Assembly (NCBI GenBank): GCA_021819125.1
Contig: JAKARW010000007.1
Span: forward strand, 1 to 46,075
Direction of reading: 5' to 3'
Origin: Pseudomonadota bacterium
Lineage (GTDB): Bacteria; Pseudomonadota; Gammaproteobacteria; Acidiferrobacterales; Acidiferrobacteraceae
DNA length: 46,075 bases
The notes under the pieces were generated by a model. That model was not told where the DNA came from and searched no databases. It saw only the letters and a list, made by a program, of their open reading frames with translations. Positions 33,918 through 43,097 of this stretch are shown in pieces (position 1 is the first letter of the stretch; every line of letters begins with the position of its first letter). The translations under genes were made by a program, and so were the position numbers.

Positions 33918-34064
33918 CGAATCACCCCCTTCACTCCCTCGCCATGAGGGACCGGTGATCCGCGGCTTTAAAGGCCTCGGACACCACCTGCGCCGGCAAA
34001 ATTAAGCGTTTCCGCACCGGCGGTCTTCGATATCTGTCCGTATTCGGGACAGTCCAGCCCTGCC
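33918..34064 (-). promoter_or_regulatory. structured leader upstream of rplJ, candidate L10-L12 autoregulatory element
   Basis: The 147-nt gap between rplA and rplJ contains a nested hairpin on the minus strand. It has an outer stem CGCCGG/CCGGCG (34022-34017 with 33996-33991) and an inner GCG-GAAA-CGC tetraloop stem. A second hairpin near the rplA stop is CTGTCC/GGACAG (34034-34039 and 34047-34052). In E. coli the L10-L12 complex binds the rplJ leader at this place. Assignment rests on position and structure only. Confidence 0.5.
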
Positions 34065-34769
34065 TTACTGTGGCAAGGATCCCTGGTCGACGCGCACCCC
34101 GGGACCCATGGTCGCAGACAGGGTGACACGTTTGACATAGATTCCCTTGGAGGCCGTGGGCTTGGCCTTCTGCAAGGCGGCGATCAACGCCAGGAAGTTC
34201 TCCTTGAGCGCCTCTTCTGTAAACGACACCTTGCCGATCGCGCAGTGCACGATACCGGCCTTGTCGGCGCGGTACTGCACCTGACCGGCCTTGGCGTTTT
34301 CCACGGCCTTCGCCGCGTTGGGTGTCACCGTGCCCACCTTGGGGTTGGGCATGAGGCCGCGGGGGCCCAGGATCTGGCCCAATTGGCCGACGATGCGCAT
34401 GGCCTCGGGGGTCGCTATGACCACATCGAAATCGAGCTTGCCTGCCTTGATCTGGTCGGCCAAGTCCTGGAAACCGACCACGTCGGCCCCGGCCTTGCGC
34501 GCCGCGGCGGCCGCCTCGCCTTCCGCAAACACTGCTACTCGCACCGTCTTGCCCGTGCCGCGCGGCATGACCGCCGACCCACGAACGTTCTGATCCGACT
34601 TGCGGGAATCGATCCCGAGGTTCACGGCCACCTCAACCGCCTCATCAAATTTGGCGCTTGCGGTCTTCTTGACGACCGCCAGGGCCTCGTCCAGACCATA
34701 AAGCCGCGTCCGGTCGACGAGCGGGCGCAGGGCCCGCAGGCGCTTGCCGCCTTTCACGATCTCGGCCAT
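34065..34769 (-). CDS. rplA: 50S ribosomal protein L1
   Basis: L1 forms the mobile stalk at the E site and often represses the L11 operon by binding its mRNA. The 234-residue product equals E. coli. It shows [20 protein letters not shown], the family motif [20 protein letters not shown] and [11 protein letters not shown]. The start codon overlaps the rplK stop by one base (TAATG), so the two are translationally coupled. Confidence 0.98.
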   Translation of the reverse strand: MAEIVKGGKRLRALRPLVDRTRLYGLDEALAVVKKTASAKFDEAVEVAVNLGIDSRKSDQNVRGSAVMPRGTGKTVRVAVFAEGEAAAAARKAGADVVGFQDLADQIKAGKLDFDVVIATPEAMRIVGQLGQILGPRGLMPNPKVGTVTPNAAKAVENAKAGQVQYRADKAGIVHCAIGKVSFTEEALKENFLALIAALQKAKPTASKGIYVKRVTLSATMGPGVRVDQGSLPQ

Positions 34770-35200
34770 TAGACGCCCTCCGTTTCGAGACCCATGCTGC
34801 GCGCGCTGCCCGCGATCAGGCGCACGGCGGCCTCAAGGTCCGCGGTATTGAGGTCCGGCATTTTGAGGCGCGCAATCTCCTCGAGCTGCGCGCGGCTCAC
34901 CCGGCCGACCTTATCCGTATGCGGGGTCTTGCTCCCGCTCGTGATACCGGCGGCCTTCTTCAGCAGAATGCTGGCCGGCGGCGTCTTGGTGACGAATGTA
35001 AAGCTCTTGTCGCTATAAGCGGTTATGACCACCGGGATCGGCAACCCCTCCTCCATGCCCTGCGTGCGGGCATTGAAGGCCTTGCAAAACTCCATGATGT
35101 TCAGTCCGCGCTGACCGAGCGCAGGTCCGATCGGCGGCCCGGGGGTCGCCTTCGTCGCCGGCACCTGCAACTTGATGTAGGCGTCGATCTTCTTTGCCAT
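34769..35200 (-). CDS. rplK: 50S ribosomal protein L11
   Basis: L11 sits in the GTPase-associated centre and is needed for RelA activation. The 143-residue product (E. coli 142) has the N-terminal Pro-rich [20 protein letters not shown] segment and the C-terminal rRNA-binding domain ending [17 protein letters not shown] precedes the ATG. A 64-nt gap separates it from nusG, with no clear promoter. Confidence 0.98.
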   Translation of the reverse strand: MAKKIDAYIKLQVPATKATPGPPIGPALGQRGLNIMEFCKAFNARTQGMEEGLPIPVVITAYSDKSFTFVTKTPPASILLKKAAGITSGSKTPHTDKVGRVSRAQLEEIARLKMPDLNTADLEAAVRLIAGSARSMGLETEGV

Positions 35201-35264
35201 GTGGGCTCCTCGTGGGGTTCAAGCGCCTCGCGGCTCCCCCGTTCATTTGCGCGATTGGGCGCTA

Positions 35265-35798
35265 CTACGCCTTCTCGACCTGACTGAAATCCAGCTCAAC
35301 CGGGGTCTGACGACCGAAGATCGATACCGAGACCTTGAGCTTGCTCTTTTCGTAATTGACGTCTTCGACGGTGCCATTGAAATCAAGGAACGGGCCATCG
35401 ATGACGCGTACCTGTTCACCGCTCGTAAACGAGAACTTCGGCCGCGGCTTCTCCACGCCATCTTGTACCTGGCGCAAGATCATCTCGGCCTCCTTGTCGC
35501 TGATGGGGGTGGGCTTGGTACCCGAGCCGCCAATGAAGCCGCTGACCTTGGGGACGGCCTTGACCAGATGCCACGACTCGTCGGTCATCTCCATGCGCAC
35601 CAGCACGTAGCCCGGGAAAAATTTCCGCTCGCTCGTGCGGCGCTGCCCGCTCTTCATCTCCACGACCTCTTCGGTCGGTACCAGGATCTCTCCGAACAGA
35701 TCCTGCATGCCGGCGCGCGCAATATGCTCCTTCAAGGTCTTCTCGACGCTCTTCTCAAATCCCGAGAACGCGTGCACGACATACCACCGCATCGCCAT
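35265..35798 (-). CDS. nusG: transcription termination/antitermination protein NusG
   Basis: NusG binds RNA polymerase and links it to Rho or to the S10 protein of the ribosome. The 177-residue product (E. coli 181) begins [20 protein letters not shown], the NGN domain. It ends with a KOW domain ([20 protein letters not shown]). It follows secE by 4 nt, the standard pair. Confidence 0.98.
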   Translation of the reverse strand: MAMRWYVVHAFSGFEKSVEKTLKEHIARAGMQDLFGEILVPTEEVVEMKSGQRRTSERKFFPGYVLVRMEMTDESWHLVKAVPKVSGFIGGSGTKPTPISDKEAEMILRQVQDGVEKPRPKFSFTSGEQVRVIDGPFLDFNGTVEDVNYEKSKLKVSVSIFGRQTPVELDFSQVEKA

Positions 35799-35802
35799 CG
35801 GA

Positions 35803-36147
35803 TCACGACCTCCCGGTTAACATGCTGACACTCTTGATCAAACCCAGGTCCACGACCCACAAAAACAGCGCGACCAAAAGCACGAGCACGATCACCACCA
35901 GCGTCGTTTGCACCGTTTCCTTACGCGTGGGCCACACCACCTTGCCCAACTCGACCCGCGCCTCTTTGACAAACGTCCATGCCGAACGTCCCGTGGGCGT
36001 CTGCATGACCGCCGCCGTCGCCAACGCGAGCCCCGCCAGCAGCGCCACGACACGCCACAACTCGGGCTCGCCTGCAAGCACGTAGTACCCTACGACCCCG
36101 GCCGCCAGCAACATCATGGCCACGGTGAGCTTTAACTTATCCACCAT
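35803..36147 (-). CDS. secE: preprotein translocase subunit SecE
   Basis: SecE clamps the SecY channel in the inner membrane. The ATG at 36147 gives 114 residues, with three hydrophobic segments like the longer enteric form: two N-terminal ([16 protein letters not shown] and [16 protein letters not shown]) and one C-terminal ([20 protein letters not shown]). The amphipathic motif [17 protein letters not shown] is conserved. A GTG at 36159 is an alternative start with worse spacing to the AAGG upstream. It lies just after tRNA-Trp. Confidence 0.95.
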   Translation of the reverse strand: MVDKLKLTVAMMLLAAGVVGYYVLAGEPELWRVVALLAGLALATAAVMQTPTGRSAWTFVKEARVELGKVVWPTRKETVQTTLVVIVLVLLVALFLWVVDLGLIKSVSMLTGRS

Positions 36148-36174
36148 TACTGCCCACACACCTTAAAAAACGAA

Positions 36175-36250
36175 TGGCAGGCCAGGAGGGAATCGAACCC
36201 CCAACCTTCGGTTTTGGAGACCGACGCTCTGCCAATTGAGCTACTGGCCT
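36175..36250 (-). tRNA. tRNA-Trp (anticodon CCA)
   Basis: A 76-nt cloverleaf reading AGGCCAG ... CTGGCCT-G-CCA on the minus strand. The anticodon loop CTCCAAA contains CCA, and the 3' CCA is encoded. It sits between tufB and secE, the normal gammaproteobacterial position. Confidence 0.97.
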
Positions 36251-36280
36251 AAACTCGAATCACCGAAGACGCTTGAGACA

Positions 36281-37483
<1,203 letters not shown>

Positions 37484-37534
37484 AGTTTATGAACCATTCT
37501 TCCCGAGCCGCCGTTCGCCACCCGGTCTTGCATT

Positions 37535-37610
<76 letters not shown>

Positions 37611-37636
37611 CAATCGCCCTCATACATGCCTCAAAC

Positions 37637-37710
37637 TGGAGCGGGTGATGGGAATCGAACCCACGCTATCAGCTTGGAAGGCTGAAGTTCTACCATTGAA
37701 CTACACCCGC
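37637..37710 (-). tRNA. tRNA-Gly (anticodon TCC)
   Basis: A 74-nt cloverleaf, GCGGGTG ... CACCCGC-T-CCA on the minus strand. The anticodon stem TCAGC/GCTGA encloses CTTCCAA, giving anticodon TCC. CCA is encoded. It corresponds to E. coli glyT. Confidence 0.97.
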
Positions 37711-37747
37711 CTAACGCGCCCGCGACAGGCTTTGCCCACCGTAACGA

Positions 37748-37832
37748 TGGTGGAGGGGGGAGGATTCGAACCTCCGAAGGCAGAGCCGTCAGATTTACAG
37801 TCTGATCCCTTTGGCCGCTTGGGTACCCCTCC
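37748..37832 (-). tRNA. tRNA-Tyr (anticodon GTA)
   Basis: An 85-nt class II tRNA with a long variable arm, GGAGGGG ... CCCCTCC-A-CCA on the minus strand. The anticodon stem TCAGA/TCTGA encloses CTGTAAA, giving anticodon GTA. CCA is encoded. It is the first gene after the promoter at 37849-37877. Confidence 0.97.
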
Positions 37833-37848
37833 AAACAGTAAGCCGCGA

Positions 37849-37877
37849 ATTGTGATTAAGGGATGAGCCCTTGTCAA
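37849..37877 (-). promoter_or_regulatory. promoter of the tRNA-Tyr/Gly/Thr-tufB-secE-nusG unit
   Basis: TTGACA (37877-37872) and CACAAT (37854-37849) on the minus strand are 17 nt apart, just before tRNA-Tyr and right after the acn stop. The -35 is full consensus. A small stem AAGGG/CCCTT lies in the spacer. Confidence 0.72.
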
Positions 37878-37890
37878 CACCCGGCGTCAT

Positions 37891-40161
37891 TCATGCGCGC
37901 GCCCGGGCGCCCATGAGGTTCAAGGCCGAGCCCGCCCAGAACCAGTTGATTTGTTCGGCCGTGAGCGTATGGCGGGCCTGCAACTCCCAGGTCTTGCCGT
38001 CCGCGCTTGCGACCACGATAAGGACGGGCACGCCCGGCGCGAGCGCACGGATATCGGGCAGGCTTAAGCGGTCGTCGCGCTTTAGCCGTTCATAATCGGC
38101 GGGATCCGCAAACGTAAGCGGCAAAACCCCTTGCTTTTTCAGGTTGGTCTCGTGAATGCGCGCAAAACTGCGTACCAGGATCACGCGCCCGCCGAGATAG
38201 CGAGGCGACATCGCCGCATGCTCGCGGGAGCTTCCTTCCCCGTAGTTGCCGTCGCCCACCGCCACCCACCCAAGGCCCTGCGCCTTATAGGCGCGCGCGA
38301 GACGCGCAAGCCCCACGCCCGCCTCATGCTTCAAGACATCAAAACCGGTCCCCGGGGCGTCGGCAAAGGCATTGGTAGCCCCCATGAACATGTTGTCGCT
38401 GATGCGGTCTAGGTGGCCGCGATACTTAAGCCATGGCCCGGCCGCCGATATATGGTCGGTGGTGCACTTGCCGACCGCCTTCAACAGGATCGGAAGGTTC
38501 TGAAAATCCTCCGGTTTTGGCGCTGGAAACGGCGCCAGCAGACTCAGGCGCTCGCTGTCTGTACGGATCCGCACCGCGGCCGCGGATCCATCCTCCTGGG
38601 GCCGCGTATAGCCGCCGGTCTCGGCCACGAAGCCCGCGCTCGGCAGTTCGTCTGCGACCGGTGGGGCCAGAGTCACGGTCTTGCCATCCACCGCGATCCC
38701 GGCCAGCGGGTTCTCGCCAAGAGTCCCCGTGAGGGCATAGGCGGTCACCACCTCGGGGCTTGCGATAAACGCATGCGTGCCGGGATTGCCGTCGTTACGC
38801 CGCGGGAAGTTGCGGTTATATGAGGTCAAAATACTGTTCGGCGTGCCCGCCGCCACATCGTCGCGTTGCCACTGGCCTATGCATGGACCACAGGCATTCG
38901 CGAGCACCGTGGCCCCAATGGCCGTAAGATCGGCCAACAACCCATCACGTTCCATGGTGGCGCGTACCTGCTCGGAACCGGGGGTCACCAGAAACGGGAT
39001 TCTGGCCTTGAGTCCCAAGGCATGGGCCTGGCGCGCCACATGCGCGGCCCGCCCGATATCCTCATAGGAGGAATTCGTGCAGCTCCCGATCAAGGCCGCC
39101 TGCAGGGTCTCGGGATAGCCATGGGCACGGACGTCATCGGCCAGGGCCGAGACCGGCCGCGCGAGATCCGGCGTATGCGGGCCCACCACGTGGGGCTCGA
39201 GCGTGGCGAGATCAATGGTCACGACCCGATCGAAGGAGTCCTCGGGATGGGCGGTGACCTCGGGGTCGGCCGTGAGATGAGGCGCCAGGATCCGGGCCTT
39301 GGCCGCCAGTCGCCCCCGGCCGGTCTTTTCGAGATAAGCGGCCATGCGCTCGTCGAACGGGAACACCGAAGTGGTGGCCCCGAGCTCGGCACCCATGTTC
39401 GTGATCGTGGCCTTGGCCGTGGCGCTCAAACACGCGGTGCCCGGCCCGAAGTATTCAATGATATGACCGGTCCCGCCACTCGTAGTCAAGAGCCCGGCGA
39501 GCTTCAAGATGACATCTTTGCCGCTCGTCCAGCCGGACAAGCGCCCGACGAGCCGGACCCCGATCCGTTTCGGCCACTGCAGCTCCCACGGCATGCCCAC
39601 GAGAACGTCCACCGCATCGGCGCCGCCCACGCCGATCGCGAGCATGCCAAGACCTCCCGCATTGGGTGTATGCGAATCCGTTCCGATCATAAGCCCGCCC
39701 GGAAAGGCATAGTGCTCGAGCACGACTTGATGAATGATCCCCGAACCAGGCTGCCAGAAACCAATGCCGTATTTGGCGGACACCGAGGCGAGGAAGGCGT
39801 AGACCTCCTCGTTGGTGCTCTCGGCAATCATGAGGTCCTCGCGCGCGCCCGAGCGCGCCCGGATCAAATGGTCGCAATGGACCGTTGTCGGGACCGCGAC
39901 CTCGGCGCGGCCCGCGCTCATGAACTGCAACAAGGCCATCTGCGCGGTGGCGTCCTGCATGGCCACACGATCGGGATGGAAGGCCTCGGTGCTGGAACCG
40001 GGCACCGGCAGGCCGCCACGATCCACCCAATGGGCGAACAGGATCTTTTCCGCAAGACTGAGCGGTCGATGCAGCCGCGCCCTTATCCGTGCGAGACGGG
40101 CCTCGAGATCGGTATAATAGCCGAGCGCGCCATCTTCGGCGTCGGCGGGAAATTTTTCCAT
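37891..40161 (-). CDS. acn: aconitate hydratase (mitochondrial-type)
   Basis: Aconitase isomerises citrate to isocitrate in the TCA cycle through a [4Fe-4S] cluster. The ATG at 40161 gives 756 residues, the size of the mitochondrial-type branch rather than AcnA (about 890) or AcnB. Cluster ligands are in IGSCTNSSYEDIG (near 357) and NACGPCIGQW (near 422). The C-terminal swivel domain has NYGEGSSREHAAMSPRYLGG with the active-site Arg. It lies between tRNA-Thr(UGU), whose 3' end is 56 nt upstream, and tRNA-Tyr. A 12-nt palindrome, GGGCGGCCGCCC (40175-40186), precedes the start and the Shine-Dalgarno is weak. No separate promoter is visible, so it may be co-transcribed with the tRNA. Confidence 0.95.
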   Translation of the reverse strand: MEKFPADAEDGALGYYTDLEARLARIRARLHRPLSLAEKILFAHWVDRGGLPVPGSSTEAFHPDRVAMQDATAQMALLQFMSAGRAEVAVPTTVHCDHLIRARSGAREDLMIAESTNEEVYAFLASVSAKYGIGFWQPGSGIIHQVVLEHYAFPGGLMIGTDSHTPNAGGLGMLAIGVGGADAVDVLVGMPWELQWPKRIGVRLVGRLSGWTSGKDVILKLAGLLTTSGGTGHIIEYFGPGTACLSATAKATITNMGAELGATTSVFPFDERMAAYLEKTGRGRLAAKARILAPHLTADPEVTAHPEDSFDRVVTIDLATLEPHVVGPHTPDLARPVSALADDVRAHGYPETLQAALIGSCTNSSYEDIGRAAHVARQAHALGLKARIPFLVTPGSEQVRATMERDGLLADLTAIGATVLANACGPCIGQWQRDDVAAGTPNSILTSYNRNFPRRNDGNPGTHAFIASPEVVTAYALTGTLGENPLAGIAVDGKTVTLAPPVADELPSAGFVAETGGYTRPQEDGSAAAVRIRTDSERLSLLAPFPAPKPEDFQNLPILLKAVGKCTTDHISAAGPWLKYRGHLDRISDNMFMGATNAFADAPGTGFDVLKHEAGVGLARLARAYKAQGLGWVAVGDGNYGEGSSREHAAMSPRYLGGRVILVRSFARIHETNLKKQGVLPLTFADPADYERLKRDDRLSLPDIRALAPGVPVLIVVASADGKTWELQARHTLTAEQINWFWAGSALNLMGARARA

Positions 40162-40217
40162 GGACGTGTTCTCGGGGCGGCCGCCCTGCTCTAATTCAAA
40201 GACCCGATAAAAGTGTA

Positions 40218-40508
40218 AGCCCGCAGAGGGATTTGAACCCCCGACCCTCTGATTCATACCCGCTACTGCTTTCGCAGCCCACGAATGGTTTGGGGTCTGG
40301 ACTTTCTCTTCACCTTGTCGGCACTCAAGCACACGATTTAGGTGGATGGTGTAAAGTCTCTACACTCGCCGCTCATCGCGGCTAGCACGGGATTGCCACA
40401 GGACCGACGCCCCAAGGTTTCCCCGTTTTAGCCATCTCCACTGCGAGCGTTTCCGAACGCAGGTGCAATTTTACAAATCAGATGCTCTACCAGCTGAGCT
40501 ATGCGGGC
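40218..40508 (-). tRNA. tRNA-Thr (anticodon TGT) interrupted by a group I intron
   Basis: The 5' exon (40508-40473) carries GCCCGCA, a normal D arm and the 5' half of the anticodon arm ending TCTGA-TTTGT. The 3' exon (40254-40218) resumes AATCAGA and contains the T arm GGGGG-TTCAAAT-CCCTC and TGCGGGC-T. Joined, they give a 73-nt cloverleaf with the 7-nt loop TTTGTAA, anticodon TGT, reading ACA codons. G1-C72 and C2-G71, and G35-U36, fit threonine identity. Unlike the four other tRNA genes here, no CCA is encoded (TACA follows the discriminator). It corresponds to E. coli thrU of the thrU-tyrU-glyT-thrT-tufB operon. Confidence 0.95.
40255..40472 (-). ncRNA. group I intron (IC3-like) in tRNA-Thr(UGU), 218 nt
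   Basis: The intron lies after anticodon base U36 and ends in G (40255). P1 pairs exon UGU with guide GCA (40466-40464), giving the U.G pair at the 5' splice site. Other helices: P2 CTGCG/CGCAG (40462-40458, 40445-40441); P3 GATGG/CCATC (40436-40432, 40349-40345); P4 ACGGG/CCCGT (40426-40422, 40391-40387), followed by GAAA; P6 GCCGC/GCGGC (40382-40378, 40372-40368). P7 is GACTTT/AAAGTC (40358-40353, 40305-40300), P8 CACCT/AGGTG, P9 CTGC-GAAA-GCAG (40277-40266). The core strings GTGTAGAGACT, CCACCTAA and GGTGAAG...AGTCCAG match the Azoarcus tRNA-Ile intron as I remember it. No ORF is encoded, so it should self-splice without a maturase. Confidence 0.94.
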
Positions 40509-40525
40509 ACTGGAAGCGGGGTGCT

Positions 40526-40554
40526 ATTGTAGGCAAAGGGGCGGCTTACCGCAA
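40526..40554 (-). promoter_or_regulatory. promoter of the intron-containing tRNA-Thr (and possibly acn)
   Basis: TTGCGG (40554-40549) and TACAAT (40531-40526) on the minus strand are 17 nt apart and about 18 nt before the tRNA 5' end. A GC-rich discriminator, AGCACCCCGC, follows the -10, a feature of stable-RNA promoters under stringent control. The -35 overlaps a small GCGG-TAAG-CCGC hairpin that follows zwf. Confidence 0.65.
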
Positions 40555-40604
40555 CCAGGCGTCGTGGAACTTGGGCGACTTTCCGTGTGACCGGGATGCG
40601 ATTT

Positions 40605-42044
40605 TCAATCGGTAGCGCCATCGTCACACACTGGATTGGACCAACCACCATCGGCGGCGATGAGCGCCGCGGACTCCTTGGGACCCCAGCTGCCCCGCTT
40701 ATAAGGTTGGACCGGATGGTGCTTTTTCAGTACGGGATCGATCACCGCCCAGGCGGCTTCGACCGCATCTTCGCGCGTAAAGAGCGCGCCATTTCCGGCC
40801 ATGGCAGCGGCTAGCAGCCGTTCATAGGGTGTCTCGGCGCCCCCCTCTTCCCTCAGCAAAAAAAGCTCGCGCTGGTCGCCCACAAACTCCTTACCGGTGC
40901 GCTTGACGCGCGCCGCCAGTGCGAGCGCCGAGTTGGGCGAGAGCCTAAACCGAATATAGTTGGCACGCGCGCCGGGTTGCACGGCATCATCGAACAACCG
41001 TTGCGGGGGCAACTTCAATTTGACCAGCGCCTCCGCGGCGGTGGTGGCCAGGCACTTGCCGGCACGCAGATACCACGGCACCCCCGCCCAGCGCCACGAA
41101 TCGATGAATAGCCGGAGCGCGCAGAACGTCTCAACATCTGAATCTCTGGCCACGCCTGGTTCGCGCCGATAGCCGGCGTACTGGCCGCGCACCAGATCCT
41201 TCGGGTCCACAGGACGCATGGCTTGGAACACCTTCGCCTTCTCGTTGTGGACGCTGCCGTACCCCTGATAGGCCGGCGGTTCCATGGCCAGCAAGGCGAC
41301 GATCTGGAACATATGGTTCTGGATGACATCGCGCAGACATCCAGCGCTCTCATAAAAGGTACCGCGTGTCTTCACGCCAAAGTCCTCCGCGAGCGTGATC
41401 TGTACGCTGGCTATGAAATTGCGGTTCCATATCGGCTCGAGGAAAGAGTTGGCAAAGCGGAAATAGAGGAGGTTCATGATCGCCTCCTTACCGAGATAGT
41501 GATCGACGCGAAAGATCGCCCCCTCGGGAAATATGGACTGCGCCACACGGTTTAGGGCACGCGCCGACGCCAGGTCGCGCCCAAACGGCTTTTCGACGAT
41601 GACACGCCCCCGATCCGCTAGGCCCACCGCCCCCAGCCCCTGAATCACGATCGCGAACAATGCCGGCGGGATGGCAAGATAATATGCGGGGCGCTGAGCG
41701 CCACCGAGCACCTGCTTGAGCGTCCTGAACGTCGCCGGATCGGCGTAGTCACCGCCCACGTACCGCAGTTGCGAAAGCAGCGAGTCAAGCGCCTCACGGT
41801 CGTCGATCTTACCTGCCTGCTTGATGCTGTGCGTCGCCTGGAGACGCAGTTGCGCGAGGTCCCACTTCGAAGACGCGACGCCGACCACCGGCACCGTGAG
41901 GATGCCGCGCTTGGCCATCGCGTAGAGCGCCGGGAAGATCATTTTGTGAGCCAGATCGCCGGTCGCACCGAAAATCACCAGCGCATCGGCGGCCTGCATG
42001 CGATGGGAAGTCTTGGCGACGTCAGCGTTTGTCTTTTTTCTCAT
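40605..42044 (-). CDS. zwf: glucose-6-phosphate 1-dehydrogenase
   Basis: G6PD oxidises glucose 6-phosphate to 6-phosphogluconolactone with NADP+, the entry to the oxidative pentose phosphate and Entner-Doudoroff routes. The ATG at 42044 gives 479 residues (E. coli 491). A GGTGG element lies 5 nt upstream; a TTG at 42056 is an alternative. The cofactor motif [10 protein letters not shown] is at residues 25-34 and the active-site motif RVDHYLGKE near 178. It is followed by the tRNA-Thr promoter. The usual partners pgl and edd are not present in this window. Confidence 0.96.
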   Translation of the reverse strand: MRKKTNADVAKTSHRMQAADALVIFGATGDLAHKMIFPALYAMAKRGILTVPVVGVASSKWDLAQLRLQATHSIKQAGKIDDREALDSLLSQLRYVGGDYADPATFRTLKQVLGGAQRPAYYLAIPPALFAIVIQGLGAVGLADRGRVIVEKPFGRDLASARALNRVAQSIFPEGAIFRVDHYLGKEAIMNLLYFRFANSFLEPIWNRNFIASVQITLAEDFGVKTRGTFYESAGCLRDVIQNHMFQIVALLAMEPPAYQGYGSVHNEKAKVFQAMRPVDPKDLVRGQYAGYRREPGVARDSDVETFCALRLFIDSWRWAGVPWYLRAGKCLATTAAEALVKLKLPPQRLFDDAVQPGARANYIRFRLSPNSALALAARVKRTGKEFVGDQRELFLLREEGGAETPYERLLAAAMAGNGALFTREDAVEAAWAVIDPVLKKHHPVQPYKRGSWGPKESAALIAADGGWSNPVCDDGATD

Positions 42045-42087
42045 CGTGTCCACCAAATTATTTTCTCATCGCCGACAACAGTCGGTT

Positions 42088-42116
42088 AGCATAACCACCC
42101 TTGCCACACGACGCAA
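42088..42116 (-). promoter_or_regulatory. candidate promoter of zwf
   Basis: TTGCGT (42116-42111) and TATGCT (42093-42088) on the minus strand are 17 nt apart and about 44 nt before the zwf ATG. A CCGAC-TGTT-GTCGG hairpin lies between the -10 and the gene, in the leader. Confidence 0.42.
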
Positions 42117-42217
42117 AACGCGCAAGGGACGCCACGCTCAGGACTAAAGCGGTATACCTTCATCAATGGCCGCGAGCGCAGTCCAGCACCCGTTCCGTCA
42201 GACTTACTCATTCCCGC

Positions 42218-42588
42218 CTAAACAGGAACAAAGCTGACACCCTGCTTTGCTGAGGCGGGTTTCGTCTTCGTCTTGCGACGAAGGCCAGAGCCTTCCTCCA
42301 TTGCCGGCCGCATGGCCGGTCCACAGGCTGCGGCCGTGGAACTTACGGCCATGTTCTTGAGAGTCATTGCCGCGTTCACGTCGCGGTCGTGATGTACGCC
42401 GCAGTCCGGGCACGTCTTTCTGCTGGCAAACCAGCGCGATCCGCCACAACAACTTCGCCACCGCGCATCGCGGCCTTGTACTCCAACTGCCGCTGGAACT
42501 CGAAGAAGCCCATGTCGGCCACAGAACGGGCGAGATGCCTGTTCTTGACCATGCCGCGCGCGTTCAAATCCTCAATGTCGATATACAT
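42218..42588 (-). pseudogene. IS200/IS605-family TnpB remnant (frameshifted C-terminal fragment)
   Basis: TnpB proteins are RuvC-type RNA-guided nucleases of IS200/IS605 transposons. The fragment begins MYIDIEDLNARGMVKNRHLA, the RuvC-II region with its Glu, and continues through GFFEFQRQLEYKAAMRGGEV to VADR. A GC insertion (net +2) then shifts the frame. Two nt on, the frame resumes WFASRKTCPDCGVHHDRDVN, the RuvC-III Asp, and reads to a TAG at 42218 with the usual tail (NMAVSSTAAACG, EEGSGLRRKTKTKPASAKQG in outline). Only one CPDCG is left of the two zinc-ribbon Cys pairs. A TAG lies just before the first ATG, so the N-terminal two thirds are missing. Confidence 0.85.
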
Positions 42589-42746
42589 GGCCTAAGCGGT
42601 GGATGTTTCGCCGCGACGAAGCACGGGACTCACGCCATAGAAGTAGGGCTTGGCAGGAGCAGTTCATTACATGGCCGCCCTCTGGGCGCCCCTTAGGGGA
42701 CCTTACGGGCATCGCGCCGGGAGGCAAGCGCAAAGGCGCCGGGGCC

Positions 42747-43097
42747 TTAAGGCTTTACGTACGCGTATCCCATGCCCTGGAGGCGGACCACCTCGACGAT
42801 GCCGGCCGGTATCACCGTACACTCCGTGAGGAGTTCTTCGGGCCGGATACCGAGTTTTTTAAGGGCGTTATGGCAGACCAGAAAGCGTACGCCGGCTTGG
42901 ACAAGGGTGGCAATGCGCCGTTGGTACGATTCGGCGTCGTGAGAGCGCAACAGCTTGACGGCGTTCCCATTGGCAACGACGACCACAGCCGGCGTCTCGG
43001 CGGACAACGCCGCAAGGAAATTTTCGATGTTGCCCAGCGCCATGAGGAGGGTCTCGGACCGATCCTCATCGATATGAAATACCACCTTTTCTGCCAT
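42747..43097 (-). CDS. DsrE-family (DsrE/F-like) protein
   Basis: The 116-residue product (MAEKVVFHIDEDRSETLLMA start, AAAGGAACG upstream) has the alternating alpha/beta pattern of small DsrE/TusD-like proteins, with PAVVVVANGNAVKLL and VRFLVCHNALKKLGI. Cys is present in VCHNA, the position often used for persulfide transfer in the family, and in LTECTVIPAG. It could take part in sulfur trafficking, but single DsrE-like proteins are often uncharacterised. An upstream start at 43178 is possible but has no family match. It is flanked by the tnpB remnant and an unrecognised short ORF. Confidence 0.8.
   Translation of the reverse strand: MAEKVVFHIDEDRSETLLMALGNIENFLAALSAETPAVVVVANGNAVKLLRSHDAESYQRRIATLVQAGVRFLVCHNALKKLGIRPEELLTECTVIPAGIVEVVRLQGMGYAYVKP

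Noticed and set aside
40162-40332. N-terminal extension of aconitase by 57 codons
   Set aside because: It would be translated from the intron and the tRNA-Thr 3' exon; the aconitase-like sequence starts at 40161.
40218-40508. A tmRNA gene as explanation for the split tRNA-like sequence
   Set aside because: The 5' part has a full D arm and anticodon arm of a normal tRNA, there is no tag ORF or Ala-type acceptor, and the insert has group I core elements P3-P9.
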